The notes: generated from the sequence alone by a model not told the origin. Shown: positions 9,601 to 18,305, numbered from the stretch's first letter. The stretch is 64,000 bases of DNA from Paraburkholderia solisilvae (GCF_902859875.1 NZ_CADIKF010000012.1:62001-126000); one strand, 5' to 3'. Numbers and translations: made by a program.

Positions 9601-12273
9601 GGCGCGACCTACGTGCTGCGTGCCGACCTGATGAGCGTCGAGACACGGGCGCTGCTGTTATCGTCGGCGCGCATCGCGCTGATCGCGCGCCGCGGCTCCA
9701 TCGCTACCCAGCTTGGTTACCTGTCGCACATGCCGGTATCGGCATCCGCGCCTCGCCGGCAAAAAACGCCGTGGTTATCGTCGTGGCCGGCGCTTCCTGA
9801 TACGTCCGCGCTGCCGACGCTGACTGCAGGTCTCGAATTTTTCAACGGCCTCGGCGGCTTTGACAGCAACGGCAGCGAATATGTGACCGTGCTCACCGAG
9901 GGCGCCAGCACACCTGCGCCCTGGATCAATGTGATTGCCAACCCCGGGTTCGGCTTCCAGGTCGCAGCGGAAGGCAGTGGTTATACGTGGGCCGGAAGCA
10001 GCCGGGAAAATCAGCTCACGCCATGGTCGAACGATCCCGTTGAAGACCCCGCAGGCGAAGCCATTTACGTGCGCGATGAAACGACCGGCGACGTGTGGAC
10101 GCCTACTGCGCAGCCGATCCGCGACGGCGGCGTATACGTTGCGCGTCACGGGTACGGCTACAGCCGCTTCGAACACGAAGCGAACGGCATCGCACTCGGC
10201 TTGCTGCAATACGTGCCGCTGGCCGATCCGTTAAAGATTACCCGGCTGACATTGCGCAATCTGTCCGGCCGCAGACGGCGGCTATCCGTCACCGCGTGGC
10301 TCGAATGGGTGCTCGGTACGTCGCGAGGCGCATCGGGACCGTTCATCGTGACGGAAATCGACGCGCTCACAGGGGCGATGCTGGCGCGCAACCCGTGGAA
10401 TACCGCCTTCGGTTCGCGCGTCGCATTCGCTGACCTGCGCGGCCAGCAAACGGCGTGGACGGCCGATCGCACCGAGTTCCTCGGCCGCCACGGCGACGCA
10501 GCCGCGCCCGCGGCATTGACCGGCAACGCGCCGCTGTCCGGCGCGACCGGCGCGGGACTCGATCCATGCGCGGCGCTGCAGACATTCGTCGAGCTGGGCG
10601 CGCACGAGACGGTCGAAGTGGTCGCATTCGTGGGTCAATGCGCATCCGTCGACGACGCACGCGCACTGATCGAACGCTATCGTGCAGCGGACCTCGACGT
10701 TGTGCTTGCCGACGTGACACGGCATTGGCAGAACGTGCTGGGCGCCGTCCAGGTGAAGACGCCGGATCGGGCGATGGATCTGATGCTCAACGGCTGGCTG
10801 CTGTATCAAACGCTCGCGTGCCGGGTCGAAGCGCGCTCGGCGTTCTATCAGGCAAGCGGCGCGTACGGGTTCCGCGACCAGTTGCAGGACATGATGGCGC
10901 TGACACATGTGCGGCCCGACGAAACGCGACGGCATCTGCTGCGTGCCGCATCGCGGCAATTCGTCGAAGGCGACTTTCAGCATTGGTGGCTGCCGCATTC
11001 GGGACAAGGCGTGCGCACGCGGATCTCCGACGACCGCGTGTGGCTCGCCTTCGCGGCGGCGACGTACATCGGTTGCACGGGCGATCGCGCGGTGCTGGAC
11101 GAGGTCGTGCCTTTCCTCGACGGTCCGCTGCTGCAACCCGATGAGCACGACACGTTCTTCCAGCCGATGCTCTCGGAGGACGCCGCTTCGCTGTTCGAAC
11201 ATTGCGCGCGGGGTCTCGATCAATGTATCGAATTGACCGGCGCGCACGGTTTGCCGCTGATGGGCACGGGTGACTGGAATGACGGGATGAACCGCGTCGG
11301 CGCAAACGGCAAGGGGGAAAGTGTGTGGCTCGGCTGGCTGCTGTTGCGGACCATCGACCTGTTCGCGCCGCTCGCCCAATCGCACGATCCGGCGCGGTGC
11401 GCGCGCTGGCGCGCGCATGCGGTGTCGGTGCGCGAGGCGCTGGAGCGTCACGCATGGGATGGCGAATGGTATCGCCGCGCAACTTTCGACGACGGCAGTT
11501 GGCTCGGTTCGAACAGCAACGACGAATGCCGGATCGATTCGATTGCCCAGTCATGGGCGGTCCTGTCGGGCGCGGCCGATCCGCAGCGCGCGCAGCGCGC
11601 GATGGCTGCGCTGGACCAACACCTGATCCGTCAGGATGACGGTATGGCGCTGCTGTTTACGCCGCCATTCGATCGGTCGTCGCACGACCCGGGCTATATC
11701 AAGGGATACCCGCCGGGGCTGCGCGAGAACGGCGGCCAGTATAGCCATGCGGCGATGTGGGCGATCTTCGCGTTCGCGAAACTTCGCGACGGCAACCGGG
11801 CTGCCGGTCTGTTTTCGCTGATCAACCCGGTCAATCACGCACGTACGCCGACGGAAATCGATCGCTACAAGGTCGAGCCCTACGTGGTCGCGGCGGATGT
11901 CTATTCGGTCGCGCCGCATGTCGGGCGCGGCGGCTGGACGTGGTACACGGGGTCGGCGGGATGGATGTACCGGGCGGGGGTCGAGGGCATTCTGGGGATT
12001 CGCCGGGAAGGCGATTTTCTGCTGGTGAATCCCTGTATTCCAGACTTGTGGCCGGGCTTCGAAGCGACGGTCTACGTGCAGTCGACGCGCTACGAAATCC
12101 GTGTGGAATCGACCCCGGACGCTCGCGCGATGCGTATTGTGCTCGACAGCAAAGCTGTCGATTGCGGCGGCGAGGGCGCGCGCGTACCACTCGATGCCGG
12201 CTCGCATACGCTGTCGATTTCGATGTGCTCGGGTGTCGCTGAGGAAATCGACTCGCGCGAGTCGGCCGTGTAA
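3670..12273 (+). CDS. ndvB: Cyclic beta-1,2-glucan synthase (GT84-GH94)
   Basis: Giant inner-membrane enzyme that primes, elongates and cyclises beta-1,2-glucan from UDP-glucose, giving periplasmic cyclic glucans used in osmoadaptation and host interaction in rhizobia and Brucella. At 2867 residues it matches the full length of that family. Membrane segments lie near residues 407-473, 828-870 and 951-994. The glycosyltransferase part has D638-A-D640 (LDADTRLPRD) and the Q785-H-R-W788 motif. A glycoamylase-like domain covers roughly 1290-1500. The C-terminal GH94 phosphorylase-like domain, which sets chain length, has GTGDWNDG with probable general acid D2538. The GTG start follows AGGAAGG. 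No NdvA-type exporter is present nearby. Confidence 0.96.
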   Translation: MNTLLQIAARFRPRSPPWTDTAPVRDELFGVERLEQHAQSLAAAQPVTQNPPIVLALHTRLNDNAAVLLAAYRASAAELESGRGVEPAAEWLLDNYHLVEEQIREIRDDLPPGYYRQLPKLAAGPFAGYPRVFGLAWAFVAHTDSHFDPQVLRRFIDAYQRIQPLTIGELWAVAITLRIVLIENLRRLADQMTAGRIAHADADALTERLLESGSARSALEADIATRSSGALSEPFAAQLAKRLRDQDPRTTPALGWLEERLKCQGLSVDEVVQHAQQHQGASNVTVRNVITSIRLISDIDWTELFESMSLVDARLRAGSAFGTMDFPTRNLYRSAIEQLARGSSANELEVADLALQSAQAAIAAAGDTAHAGRAGEPGYHLIAEGRRALEQALAFRPPPRLRIARFSVRLGIGGYVGTILTLAAILVALTLWAVWALWTAPPREADAWLLALFALCGFLPATEVATALVNRAVTRGFGAVMLPGLELTAGVPSSLRTLVAVPTLLTSEAELREQIERLEVHHLAGAGGDLSFALLADGLDADQEVLPGDAPLLAVAAEAIDALNRRHEQGPGGSRFLLLHRRRVFNASENKWMGWERKRGKLHELNRLLRGATDTNFVPIAGRAPQVPSGVRYVITLDADTRLPRDAALRLIGKMAHPLNRPQFSDIEQRVVNGYAILQPRVTPSLPVGQEGSLYQRVFSGPGGMDPYAAAVSDVYQDLFGEGSFTGKGIYDVDAFEAALQGRVPENALLSHDLFEGIFARAGLASDVEVVEEVPSRYDVTAKRQHRWTRGDWQLLPWIVGRRGRARPAMPSIGRFKMLDNLRRSLLAPTMVAAFALCWLMPVRAGLAGILALLGVLAVPAFLPTLFAILPRRAGIRLRNHFRVLAADVRLAALQVVLSAAFVADHAWRMGDAIVRTLVRLVITRRRLLEWTTAAQSKASPRLDWLGFYRQMTGGIVLALALCAGALAIEPAHWPLVLLFALLWLAAPALALWSSRSPAVAGRFAISSGDARELRLIARRTWRFFETFVTPLENMLPPDNFQEDPKPVIAQRTSPTNLGLYLLSAVVARDFGWAGTAETVDRIEAAFASMQKLPRFKGHFYNWYDTRDLRALAPAYVSSVDSGNLAGHLIALANACEEWLQATLAPAARSGIRDNLQLAREAVDALPAANAEHGKQLVEIFEEIDAHLRGPQMLDALSPLLIRLTKKAAQTTRAIMPAGGDGSYADLMFWIEALHRSVSEHSRDRQQLGAVPQLLQTRLRSLADTSREMALGMDFAFLLDADRKLLSIGYSQADNSLDANCYDLLASEARLASLFAIAKADVTTRHWFRLGRAATPVGKGSALISWSGSMFEYLMPSLVMRAPVGSLLEQTSRLVVERQMSYARSLGMPWGISESAYQARDIEFNYQYSNFGVPGLGLKRGLSENRVIAPYATGLATMVAPQAALENYAQLARLGALGRYGFYEALDFTRARLPDAERFAIVRSFMAHHQGMTIVAIANTLLDAVMRARFHREPMIQASELLLQERMPRDVAVAHPRAEEVNTSAADACTMPPTIRRVVETTAANGPPITHLLSNGRYVVMLTATGAGYSRWRELAITRWREDATRDHWGSFIFLRDTLGSQVWSASAQPVVSEPEYGDVVFGEDHAEFTRRDGSLTTTMDVLVSGEADGEVRRVSLANSGRSAREIELTSYAELALATPAADNAHPAFSRMFVQTEQLAEFEALVATRRPRSHDEVQVWAAHFAVVEGEIVAEPQYETDRLRFLGRGGNARTAASIVDGHPLSNTTGTVLDPVFSLRYRVRVPPGKVVRVTFWTVVAESRAQLLDLIDQHHDRNAFDRAKTLAWTQAQVQLRYLDVEAEEAADFQRLAAPILYADSRFRATPDAMVRGAGAQSGLWPHAISGDLPIVLLRIGDVEDIAQVRQLLKAHEYWRMKRLAVDLVIINERASSYIQELQGAIETAVRSSQSRPRVDGELAQGATYVLRADLMSVETRALLLSSARIALIARRGSIATQLGYLSHMPVSASAPRRQKTPWLSSWPALPDTSALPTLTAGLEFFNGLGGFDSNGSEYVTVLTEGASTPAPWINVIANPGFGFQVAAEGSGYTWAGSSRENQLTPWSNDPVEDPAGEAIYVRDETTGDVWTPTAQPIRDGGVYVARHGYGYSRFEHEANGIALGLLQYVPLADPLKITRLTLRNLSGRRRRLSVTAWLEWVLGTSRGASGPFIVTEIDALTGAMLARNPWNTAFGSRVAFADLRGQQTAWTADRTEFLGRHGDAAAPAALTGNAPLSGATGAGLDPCAALQTFVELGAHETVEVVAFVGQCASVDDARALIERYRAADLDVVLADVTRHWQNVLGAVQVKTPDRAMDLMLNGWLLYQTLACRVEARSAFYQASGAYGFRDQLQDMMALTHVRPDETRRHLLRAASRQFVEGDFQHWWLPHSGQGVRTRISDDRVWLAFAAATYIGCTGDRAVLDEVVPFLDGPLLQPDEHDTFFQPMLSEDAASLFEHCARGLDQCIELTGAHGLPLMGTGDWNDGMNRVGANGKGESVWLGWLLLRTIDLFAPLAQSHDPARCARWRAHAVSVREALERHAWDGEWYRRATFDDGSWLGSNSNDECRIDSIAQSWAVLSGAADPQRAQRAMAALDQHLIRQDDGMALLFTPPFDRSSHDPGYIKGYPPGLRENGGQYSHAAMWAIFAFAKLRDGNRAAGLFSLINPVNHARTPTEIDRYKVEPYVVAADVYSVAPHVGRGGWTWYTGSAGWMYRAGVEGILGIRREGDFLLVNPCIPDLWPGFEATVYVQSTRYEIRVESTPDARAMRIVLDSKAVDCGGEGARVPLDAGSHTLSISMCSGVAEEIDSRESAV

Positions 12274-12619
12274 CGCCGTCCTCCGCCGCAGGTCCGGTTT
12301 CCTCGATCAAGGTACAGAAACGGCGCGGCTTTCAGCCCGATCGAACCGGGTGCCGCGCGCACTGGTAAACCACTATCGCGCGCCGATTGGTCTGCCAGTA
12401 ACAATCCATTCTGTCAGACGGGAAGGTATTCGCGCATGCCTTTCGTTTCGCTTCGAGGGGCGTCTTTGAAGCGGCCATTCCGCTGATTCGGCGAGTCCGA
12501 TCCAGTTCCGCTGCAGCCTATCCGCAAGATTCCCTGCGTCACGCACACCGTTTCGGCGATTCACGACGAGCGGTGTGCGCCGGCAATCAGTAAGTTAAAT
12601 CCAACAAAACGGAGGCAAC
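12274..12619. promoter_or_regulatory. Promoter region of the sugar ABC operon, with inverted repeat
   Basis: 346 bp without a gene. At 12542-12550 and 12571-12579 lie perfect 9-bp inverted arms (CGCACACCG / CGGTGTGCG) separated by 20 nt, ending 40 nt before the ATG at 12620. This could be an operator or a 5'-UTR hairpin. No clear terminator for the glucan synthase gene was seen, so read-through is possible. Confidence 0.45.
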
Positions 12620-13747
12620 ATGCTTTCAGGAATCCAGGTGCTTCGAGCGGCGGCGACCGCGGCATTGGCGCTGTGCGCAAGCACGGCTTTCGCACAGGCA
12701 TCGATCGTTCCCGGCCCGGCCAGCGATCCCACTTGCATGGTTCCGTGGAAGAGCGACACGAAGTTCGTCAAGTATCCGAAGAAGAACGGGCCCTACCGGG
12801 TCGCGCTCGTGAACGGCTATATCGCGAACACCTGGCGCATCCAGATGATCAAGACGGCAAAGGCCTATACGGCGCAACCGGCTGTCGCCGCCAAGCTGAA
12901 GGAATTCAAGGTCGTCTCGACCGGCGAGGACGTGCCGGCGCAGATCTCGGCGGTCAACAATTTTATCGATGCCGGCTATGACGCGATCGTCGTCGACGCG
13001 CAGAACCCGGCTTCGTTCGGACCGGCGATTCGCCGCGCAAAGAAAGCCGGTGTCGTGCTGGTTGCGTTCGACAATACGCTCGACAGCGAAGACGCGATCA
13101 ACGTCGACGTCGACCAGTACGGGCTTGGCGTGCTGTGGGCCAATTGGCTCGCGACCCATGTGCCGAACGGCGGCAAGGTGCTCGAGGTCCGCGGGGTGGC
13201 GGGCACGTCGGTCGACACCGACCGGCACGATGGCTTCCACAAGACGTTGAACGGGACCGGCAAGAAGTGGAACGTCGTCGAGGTCTATGGCAAGTGGGAC
13301 GACGGGGTCGCGCAGAAGGCGGCCGCCGACGCGATTGCCGTGCAGGGTCATTTCGACGGCATTTCGGCGCAGGGCGGCGACACCGGTGTCGTGCGCGCGA
13401 TGCTCGATGCCAAACATCCGTTCGTGCCGTTCGGCGGCGAAACGGAGAACGGCTTTCGCAAGTTCTGCGCGCAGTATGGAAGCCAGGGCCTGAAGTGCAC
13501 GTCAGCGGGCAGCGGTCCCGCGCAGGTGGCCGTGGCGATCAAGACGGCGCTCGCCGCGCTGGACGGCCAGACGATTCCTGTCGCGATCAAGCTGCCGCTC
13601 GACGTCACCGACGATTCGAAGCTGAAGGCGGGCGTCAACTATTTTCCGGGCGAGTCCGACAACTTCTTCGTCGGCAATTCGTTTCCGACTTGCGGCATCA
13701 ATTTCTCCGCGCAGGAAATCATGAAGCAGAGCCAGGGCAACCAGTGA
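12620..13747 (+). CDS. Sugar ABC transporter periplasmic binding protein (CUT2 type)
   Basis: Periplasmic binding protein (375 residues) delivering a sugar to the membrane complex encoded just downstream. It has a clear Sec signal peptide ending AFAQA near residue 26. A Peripla_BP_4-type fold follows, with strands such as YRVALVNGYIANTWR and the hinge-proximal FIDAGYDAIVVDAQNPASF and VVLVAFDNTLDSED. The start is backed by GGAGG 6-8 nt upstream. It is the first gene of a four-gene operon with a double ATPase and two RbsC-like permeases. The sugar cannot be read from sequence. Proximity to the glucan synthase may be coincidental. Confidence 0.9.
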   Translation: MLSGIQVLRAAATAALALCASTAFAQASIVPGPASDPTCMVPWKSDTKFVKYPKKNGPYRVALVNGYIANTWRIQMIKTAKAYTAQPAVAAKLKEFKVVSTGEDVPAQISAVNNFIDAGYDAIVVDAQNPASFGPAIRRAKKAGVVLVAFDNTLDSEDAINVDVDQYGLGVLWANWLATHVPNGGKVLEVRGVAGTSVDTDRHDGFHKTLNGTGKKWNVVEVYGKWDDGVAQKAAADAIAVQGHFDGISAQGGDTGVVRAMLDAKHPFVPFGGETENGFRKFCAQYGSQGLKCTSAGSGPAQVAVAIKTALAALDGQTIPVAIKLPLDVTDDSKLKAGVNYFPGESDNFFVGNSFPTCGINFSAQEIMKQSQGNQ

Positions 13748-13781
13748 TCGGGTTGGCGTGTGACGTGACGGGAGACGAAGC

Positions 13782-15359
13782 ATGCGGCAGGACGCGGAGC
13801 AGCCGTTCTTTCAGATGTCCGGCGTGTCGAAAAGCTACGGCGGCGCCGTTGCGCTGGATCACGCGGAGCTCGTGGTGCGCAGCCGATGCATCCATGCGAT
13901 TCTCGGCGAGAACGGCGCGGGCAAGTCCACGCTGCTGAAAGTGATGTCCGGCGTCGTGCAGCCGGACGAGGGGAACATGCACCTCGACGGTCGCGAAGTC
14001 TCGTTCGCGTCGCCCGCCGACGCGAACGCGGCCGGCATTGTCTGCGTGTATCAGGAGCTGTCGCTCATCCCCGATTTGAGCGTGGCGGACAACATCTTCG
14101 CTTCGAACCCGCCGCGACGCTTCGGCATGATCGACCGCCGGGCCCAGCGTCGCCAGGCCGAGGCCGCGCTCGCCCGCGCGGGCGCGGCCGATATCAATCC
14201 GCTCTCGAAAGTGCGGGACCTGCCGCTGTCGCGCCAGCAGATGGTCGAACTCGCAAAGGGACTGGCGCGCGAGCCGCGCATTCTGATTCTCGACGAGGCC
14301 ACGTCGGCGCTGACCGCGGCCGACGTGGCGCGCGTCATCGAGGTGCTCAAGCGCCTGCGCGACGAGGGACTCGCGCTGCTCTTCATCTCGCACCGGATGC
14401 ATGAGGTGAAGGCGCTTGCGGACGAATGCACGGTCTATCGGAACGGTCGTCATGTGATGAGCTTCGAGGCGGGCACGCGCTCCGACAATGAGGTTGTCGA
14501 AATGATGATCGGCCGGAAGTACGCGCATGTGTTTCCAAACAAACCCGCGGATCAACCCGCGGACGACCAGGCCGGGCATCGTGTCCGCGTCGAACCGGTG
14601 CTCGCCTGTCGTGATCTCGCGTGGAGCGACACGCTGCAAGGCATCAGCTTTTCGTTGAAGCGCGGTGAAATTCTCGGGCTGGGCGGTCTCGACGGGCAAG
14701 GGCAGCGCGAACTGCTGCTCGCGTTGTTCGGCGTGTTGCGTGGTTGCACGGGCAAGATCGAGATCGACGGCAAGGCCGTGTCGATCACGAGCCCTGTGGT
14801 CGCGCGCGCGAAGCAAATCGGCATGGCGTTGATTCCGGAAGACCGCAAGACCGAAGGGTTGATGCTGCCGATGTCGGTGCGCGAGAATCTGTCATTTGCC
14901 GCGCTCGATCGCATGTCCAGCGCAGGCGTGATCGATCGCAACCGACAGCAGTCGGCCGTCGACCGCATGATGGAGCTGCTCGCGATCAAGTCGTTCAGCG
15001 TCGACGCGGCCGTGGGCTCGCTGTCGGGCGGCAACCAGCAGAAGGTGGTGATCGCGAAGTGGTTGATCCGGCAGCCGAGAATCCTGCTGCTCAGCGACCC
15101 GACGCGCGGCATCGACGTCGGCACCAAGCAGGAGATCTATCAGTTGCTCAGGCGCCTCGCCGACGAAGGCGCCGCGATCGTTTTCTATTCGACCGACTAT
15201 GACGAGCTGATTGGCTGCTGCGACCGCGTGCTCGTGCTGTACGAAGGCAGGATCAAGCAGGAACTGGTCGGGCCGGCGATTACCGAGCAGAACCTGATTG
15301 CCAGTGCACTGGACCTGCCCGTCGGACAGATTTCGCCTTCGACGGGAGTGGCGCTATGA
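13782..15359 (+). CDS. Sugar ABC transporter ATPase with two nucleotide-binding domains (RbsA/MglA type)
   Basis: Cytosolic energy-coupling subunit of the CUT2 importer, 525 residues with two fused ABC domains. The N-terminal domain has Walker A GENGAGKST, signature LSRQQ and Walker B RILILDEATSAL. The C-terminal domain has a degenerate Walker A (GLDGQGQRE), a strong signature LSGGNQQK, and Walker B with Asp-Pro instead of Asp-Glu (LLLSDPTRGIDVG), as is usual for RbsA-type proteins. GGGAGA precedes the ATG. It lies 34 bp after the binding protein gene, and its stop overlaps the next permease start (ATGA). Confidence 0.94.
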   Translation: MRQDAEQPFFQMSGVSKSYGGAVALDHAELVVRSRCIHAILGENGAGKSTLLKVMSGVVQPDEGNMHLDGREVSFASPADANAAGIVCVYQELSLIPDLSVADNIFASNPPRRFGMIDRRAQRRQAEAALARAGAADINPLSKVRDLPLSRQQMVELAKGLAREPRILILDEATSALTAADVARVIEVLKRLRDEGLALLFISHRMHEVKALADECTVYRNGRHVMSFEAGTRSDNEVVEMMIGRKYAHVFPNKPADQPADDQAGHRVRVEPVLACRDLAWSDTLQGISFSLKRGEILGLGGLDGQGQRELLLALFGVLRGCTGKIEIDGKAVSITSPVVARAKQIGMALIPEDRKTEGLMLPMSVRENLSFAALDRMSSAGVIDRNRQQSAVDRMMELLAIKSFSVDAAVGSLSGGNQQKVVIAKWLIRQPRILLLSDPTRGIDVGTKQEIYQLLRRLADEGAAIVFYSTDYDELIGCCDRVLVLYEGRIKQELVGPAITEQNLIASALDLPVGQISPSTGVAL

Positions 15360-16336
15360 GCGGGCTGCGTTACTGGTATGTGGAAAATCGCGGGTCGGCG
15401 TTCGCGTTCTGCCTGTTCGTGCTGATGTTCGCAATTTACCTCTTCAACTATCCGTCGGCGTTGTCGGCGAACGTGTTTCAGACGGCCGCGAACAAGGCGG
15501 TGCTGCTCGCGCTGGTGTCGATGGGCCAGGCGCTCGTGGTGCTGACGGCCGGCATCGACCTGTCGATCGGCATGATGCTGGTGCTGACGAATTGCGTTGG
15601 ATCGTGGATCGTCACGGGCGATGCGCTGCACAGCGCGCTTGGCATCGCCGGCGTGCTCGCGGTGGGTGCGCTGTGCGGCGCGCTCAACGGCGTCATCATC
15701 ATTTACGGCCGCCTGCAGCCGATCGTGACGACGATTGCGACGGGCGCCGTCTACTATGGACTGGCGCTGTTGCTGCGTCCGGTTCCCGGCGGATCGATCA
15801 ACGAGGACCTTGCCGATGCACTGACCGGCAAGGTCGCCGCGGTTGTGCCGGCCAGCTTGCTGATTCTGATCGCGGCGGTGGTGATCATCTGGATTCCTTT
15901 CAAACGTTCGGTGATCGGGCGCGCAGCGTACGCGACGGGCTCGTCCGAATCCGCGGCCTTTCTGTCCGGCATGCCGATCCGGCGCGCGAAGTTTGCGAGC
16001 TATACGCTGGCGGGCCTGCTTGCCGCGCTTGGCGGCCTCTTTCTGACGTTCTTCACGGACACGGGAGAAGCGAGTCTCGGCAGCGCCAACTCGTACACGC
16101 TGTTTTCGATCGCCGCCGTGGTGATCGGCGGCGTGTCGCTGCTTGGCGGCAAGGGCAGCGCGATCGGCGCGATCTTCGGCGCATTCGCGTTTCGCTCGAT
16201 CGGCGACCTGCTGTTCGTGTTCAACGTCGATGCGCTGTGGCAGCCGCTGTTCCAGGGCGTGATTCTGCTGCTTGCTGTCGCGATTGGCGCATGCGGGCTG
16301 TTCAGGGTGCGCAACCGGCTGGAGTGGTTCCAATGA
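15356..16336 (+). CDS. Sugar ABC transporter permease 1 (RbsC-like)
   Basis: Polytopic inner-membrane permease of the BPD_transp_2/RbsC family, 326 residues, with about eight to ten hydrophobic segments. Family hallmarks are VVLTAGIDLSIGMMLVLTN, the NGVIIIYGRLQPIVTTIATG segment, GRAAYATGSSESAAFLSGM and the C-terminal GGVSLLGGKGSAIGAIFGA. It overlaps the ATPase gene by 4 nt and the second permease by 4 nt, so translation is coupled. Two different permeases in one operon imply a heterodimeric channel. Confidence 0.93.
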   Translation: MSGLRYWYVENRGSAFAFCLFVLMFAIYLFNYPSALSANVFQTAANKAVLLALVSMGQALVVLTAGIDLSIGMMLVLTNCVGSWIVTGDALHSALGIAGVLAVGALCGALNGVIIIYGRLQPIVTTIATGAVYYGLALLLRPVPGGSINEDLADALTGKVAAVVPASLLILIAAVVIIWIPFKRSVIGRAAYATGSSESAAFLSGMPIRRAKFASYTLAGLLAALGGLFLTFFTDTGEASLGSANSYTLFSIAAVVIGGVSLLGGKGSAIGAIFGAFAFRSIGDLLFVFNVDALWQPLFQGVILLLAVAIGACGLFRVRNRLEWFQ

Positions 16337-17319
16337 GCGACGTGTCCGCAACCGGCTGGGCGACGTTCGTGTCGAAGCTCACACGCAAAATCGACCGGCC
16401 AATTGTTATCGCGTTCGCGTGCATCGTCGCGCTGCTGCTTGTCGGCGGGATGTTTTCGCGCAGCTTCACGTCGCCGGAGTACATCCTGCTGCAGCTGAAG
16501 GTCGGCGCGTTCCTTGGCATTATCGCGACCGGCCTGATGATGGTGATACTGCTCGGCCATATCGACCTGTCGCTGCCGTGGACCATCACGGTCGGCGCGA
16601 TGATGGCGTGCGCCGTCGCGGGGCACGGCGAACTCGGGCACATTCTCGCGATTCCGGTCGGCATTGGTTGCGGCGTGCTGATCGGCATCGTCAACGGCAT
16701 TCTTGTCGCGCTGCTGCGTATTCCGTCGATGATCGCGACGCTCGCGACCAATGCGGTCGCGCAGGGCATCATGATCGTCTACACGGGGGGATCGTCGCCG
16801 CAGGATTCCGCGCCGCACGTGATGCGATGGCTCGCGGCGGGCTGGCTTTTTCCGGGCGTACCGAATGCCGTCGCGCTGTGGGTGCTGATCGGCGGCGCCA
16901 CGATATTCCTGCTGTCGCGCACGACCTTCGGCCGCACGTTGTACGCGATCGGCAACACCGAGCGCGCGGCGTATCTTTCCGGCATCGATACGCGGCTCGT
17001 CACCGTGGCCGCGTTCGCCGTGTGCAGTGCGTTCGCGGCATTTGGCGGCGTGCTGCTCGCGGGCTATGCGTCGAAGGCGGCGCAGTCGATGGGGGATGCT
17101 TATCTGCTGCCCGCGATTGCGGCGGTGGTGCTCGGCGGCACTTCGATTCTCGGTGGGCGGGGTTCGTACCTCGGTACTGTGGCCGGTGCGATTCTTATCA
17201 CGCTGCTGCAATCGATTCTCTCGGTCGCACAGATGCCGGAGGCGGGGCGGCAGATTATCTACGGCGTGGTGATTGCGGCGATGCTGTTGTTGTATGGGCG
17301 TAGTAAGCGGGAGGTTTAG
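16333..17319 (+). CDS. Sugar ABC transporter permease 2 (RbsC-like)
   Basis: Second permease of the same importer, 328 residues. Characteristic segments are GHIDLSLPWTITVGAM, NGILVALLRIPSMIATLATN, GRTLYAIGNTERAAYLSGID and GGTSILGGRGSYLGTVAGA. The ATG at 16333 overlaps the stop of the first permease (ATGA). A much longer in-frame opening from 15298 exists but would run antiphase through the upstream permease, so I reject it. It ends the operon. The next gene is a convergent AraC regulator. Confidence 0.93.
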   Translation: MSDVSATGWATFVSKLTRKIDRPIVIAFACIVALLLVGGMFSRSFTSPEYILLQLKVGAFLGIIATGLMMVILLGHIDLSLPWTITVGAMMACAVAGHGELGHILAIPVGIGCGVLIGIVNGILVALLRIPSMIATLATNAVAQGIMIVYTGGSSPQDSAPHVMRWLAAGWLFPGVPNAVALWVLIGGATIFLLSRTTFGRTLYAIGNTERAAYLSGIDTRLVTVAAFAVCSAFAAFGGVLLAGYASKAAQSMGDAYLLPAIAAVVLGGTSILGGRGSYLGTVAGAILITLLQSILSVAQMPEAGRQIIYGVVIAAMLLLYGRSKREV

Positions 17320-17414
17320 GGTTGGGGGGCTGCTGGTTGCCGGTGATTGGGTGGTGGCGTTGAATGACCGAATAACACACCAAATACCAACATGAGCTAG
17401 CGGGCACCGCGGTG

Positions 17415-18305
17415 TCACTCGCTCACGCGGGCAGCAGAGGTTCGGATCTGCGCGGGGGTGACCCCGAGTCGTCGAGTGAAGATGCTCGTCATATGGGCCT
17501 GGCTCGAAAATCCGACAGCATACGCAACGTCTGCAATACTGCTCGACCCATGTGCCAACATCTCACGAGCGCGGCGAACGCGCTGTTCAAGGACGTATTG
17601 GTGCGGCGACTGCCCCAGTGTGGACTCGAACGCGTACGCAAAATGACTCGCACTGATGTTGCCCACAGCGTACGCAATGTCCTCAACCGTAATCTTGCTG
17701 GAGTGGTGCTCATCAATAAAAGAGAGCGCTCGACGGATGCGGGTCGCATTGAGCCAACAGTCTGGCTGCGTCAACGCATTTCGATAGGCTCCTGTCCGGT
17801 ACGCTTGCGATAGAGCCGCTAATGATACACGCGCCAATTCGGCAGCCAGTTGTAAAACGCTACCACCGATGAGAAATTGTCGGCGAAGAGCAAGTGCGGT
17901 AGCAGTGAAGGCACTATCCGCCACGTTGTCGAGCACATGGTCAGGAAGAGGAGGTAAGAAGTTGGCGAAACGTGGGTCGAACGTCAAGAGGATGTATTCG
18001 ATCGGTGTTTCCTTTCGTACCTCGATAGATGAACCCGCAGGTACAAAATAGAAACCTCTCGATTTCTGAATGGTGGATACCTCTGGTCTGCCGTCTATCC
18101 GAAGTGAAACGATACCCGGGTCCAACTCGATCCCGATCAAATGATGGTTCATTCGGACATGCGCATGCCGGAACTTTGCCGGACAATAGAGAACGACGCC
18201 GTATTCATGTGCCACGCTCCACGGGACCCCGGTTAGCCGGCTATCTGCGCTGCCGCCATCCAACGGTAGGTCGATGAATGGTGGGGTGTCGAAATTCACA
18301 AGCAC
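17415..18305 (-). CDS. AraC-family transcriptional regulator
   Basis: Regulator of about 296 residues with an N-terminal cupin-like sensor (GFYFVPAGSSIEVRKE) and a C-terminal double helix-turn-helix (ITVEDIAYAVGNISASHFAY, then SIADVAYAVGFSSQAHMTSI, FTRRLGVTP). I place the start at the GTG at 18305 because AAGGAG lies 7 nt upstream. The frame can be extended to an ATG at 18437, but those residues look non-coding. Convergent with the CUT2 operon and 95 bp from its end, it may sense the imported sugar, though another target is possible. Confidence 0.85.
   Translation of the reverse strand: MLVNFDTPPFIDLPLDGGSADSRLTGVPWSVAHEYGVVLYCPAKFRHAHVRMNHHLIGIELDPGIVSLRIDGRPEVSTIQKSRGFYFVPAGSSIEVRKETPIEYILLTFDPRFANFLPPLPDHVLDNVADSAFTATALALRRQFLIGGSVLQLAAELARVSLAALSQAYRTGAYRNALTQPDCWLNATRIRRALSFIDEHHSSKITVEDIAYAVGNISASHFAYAFESTLGQSPHQYVLEQRVRRAREMLAHGSSSIADVAYAVGFSSQAHMTSIFTRRLGVTPAQIRTSAARVSE

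Noticed and set aside
13719..14816. 365-residue minus-strand open frame
   Set aside because: Antisense shadow of the double ATPase gene.
16000..17418. 472-residue minus-strand open frame
   Set aside because: Antisense to both CUT2 permeases; composition (His/Gln/Arg/Asp-rich) is that of a shadow frame.
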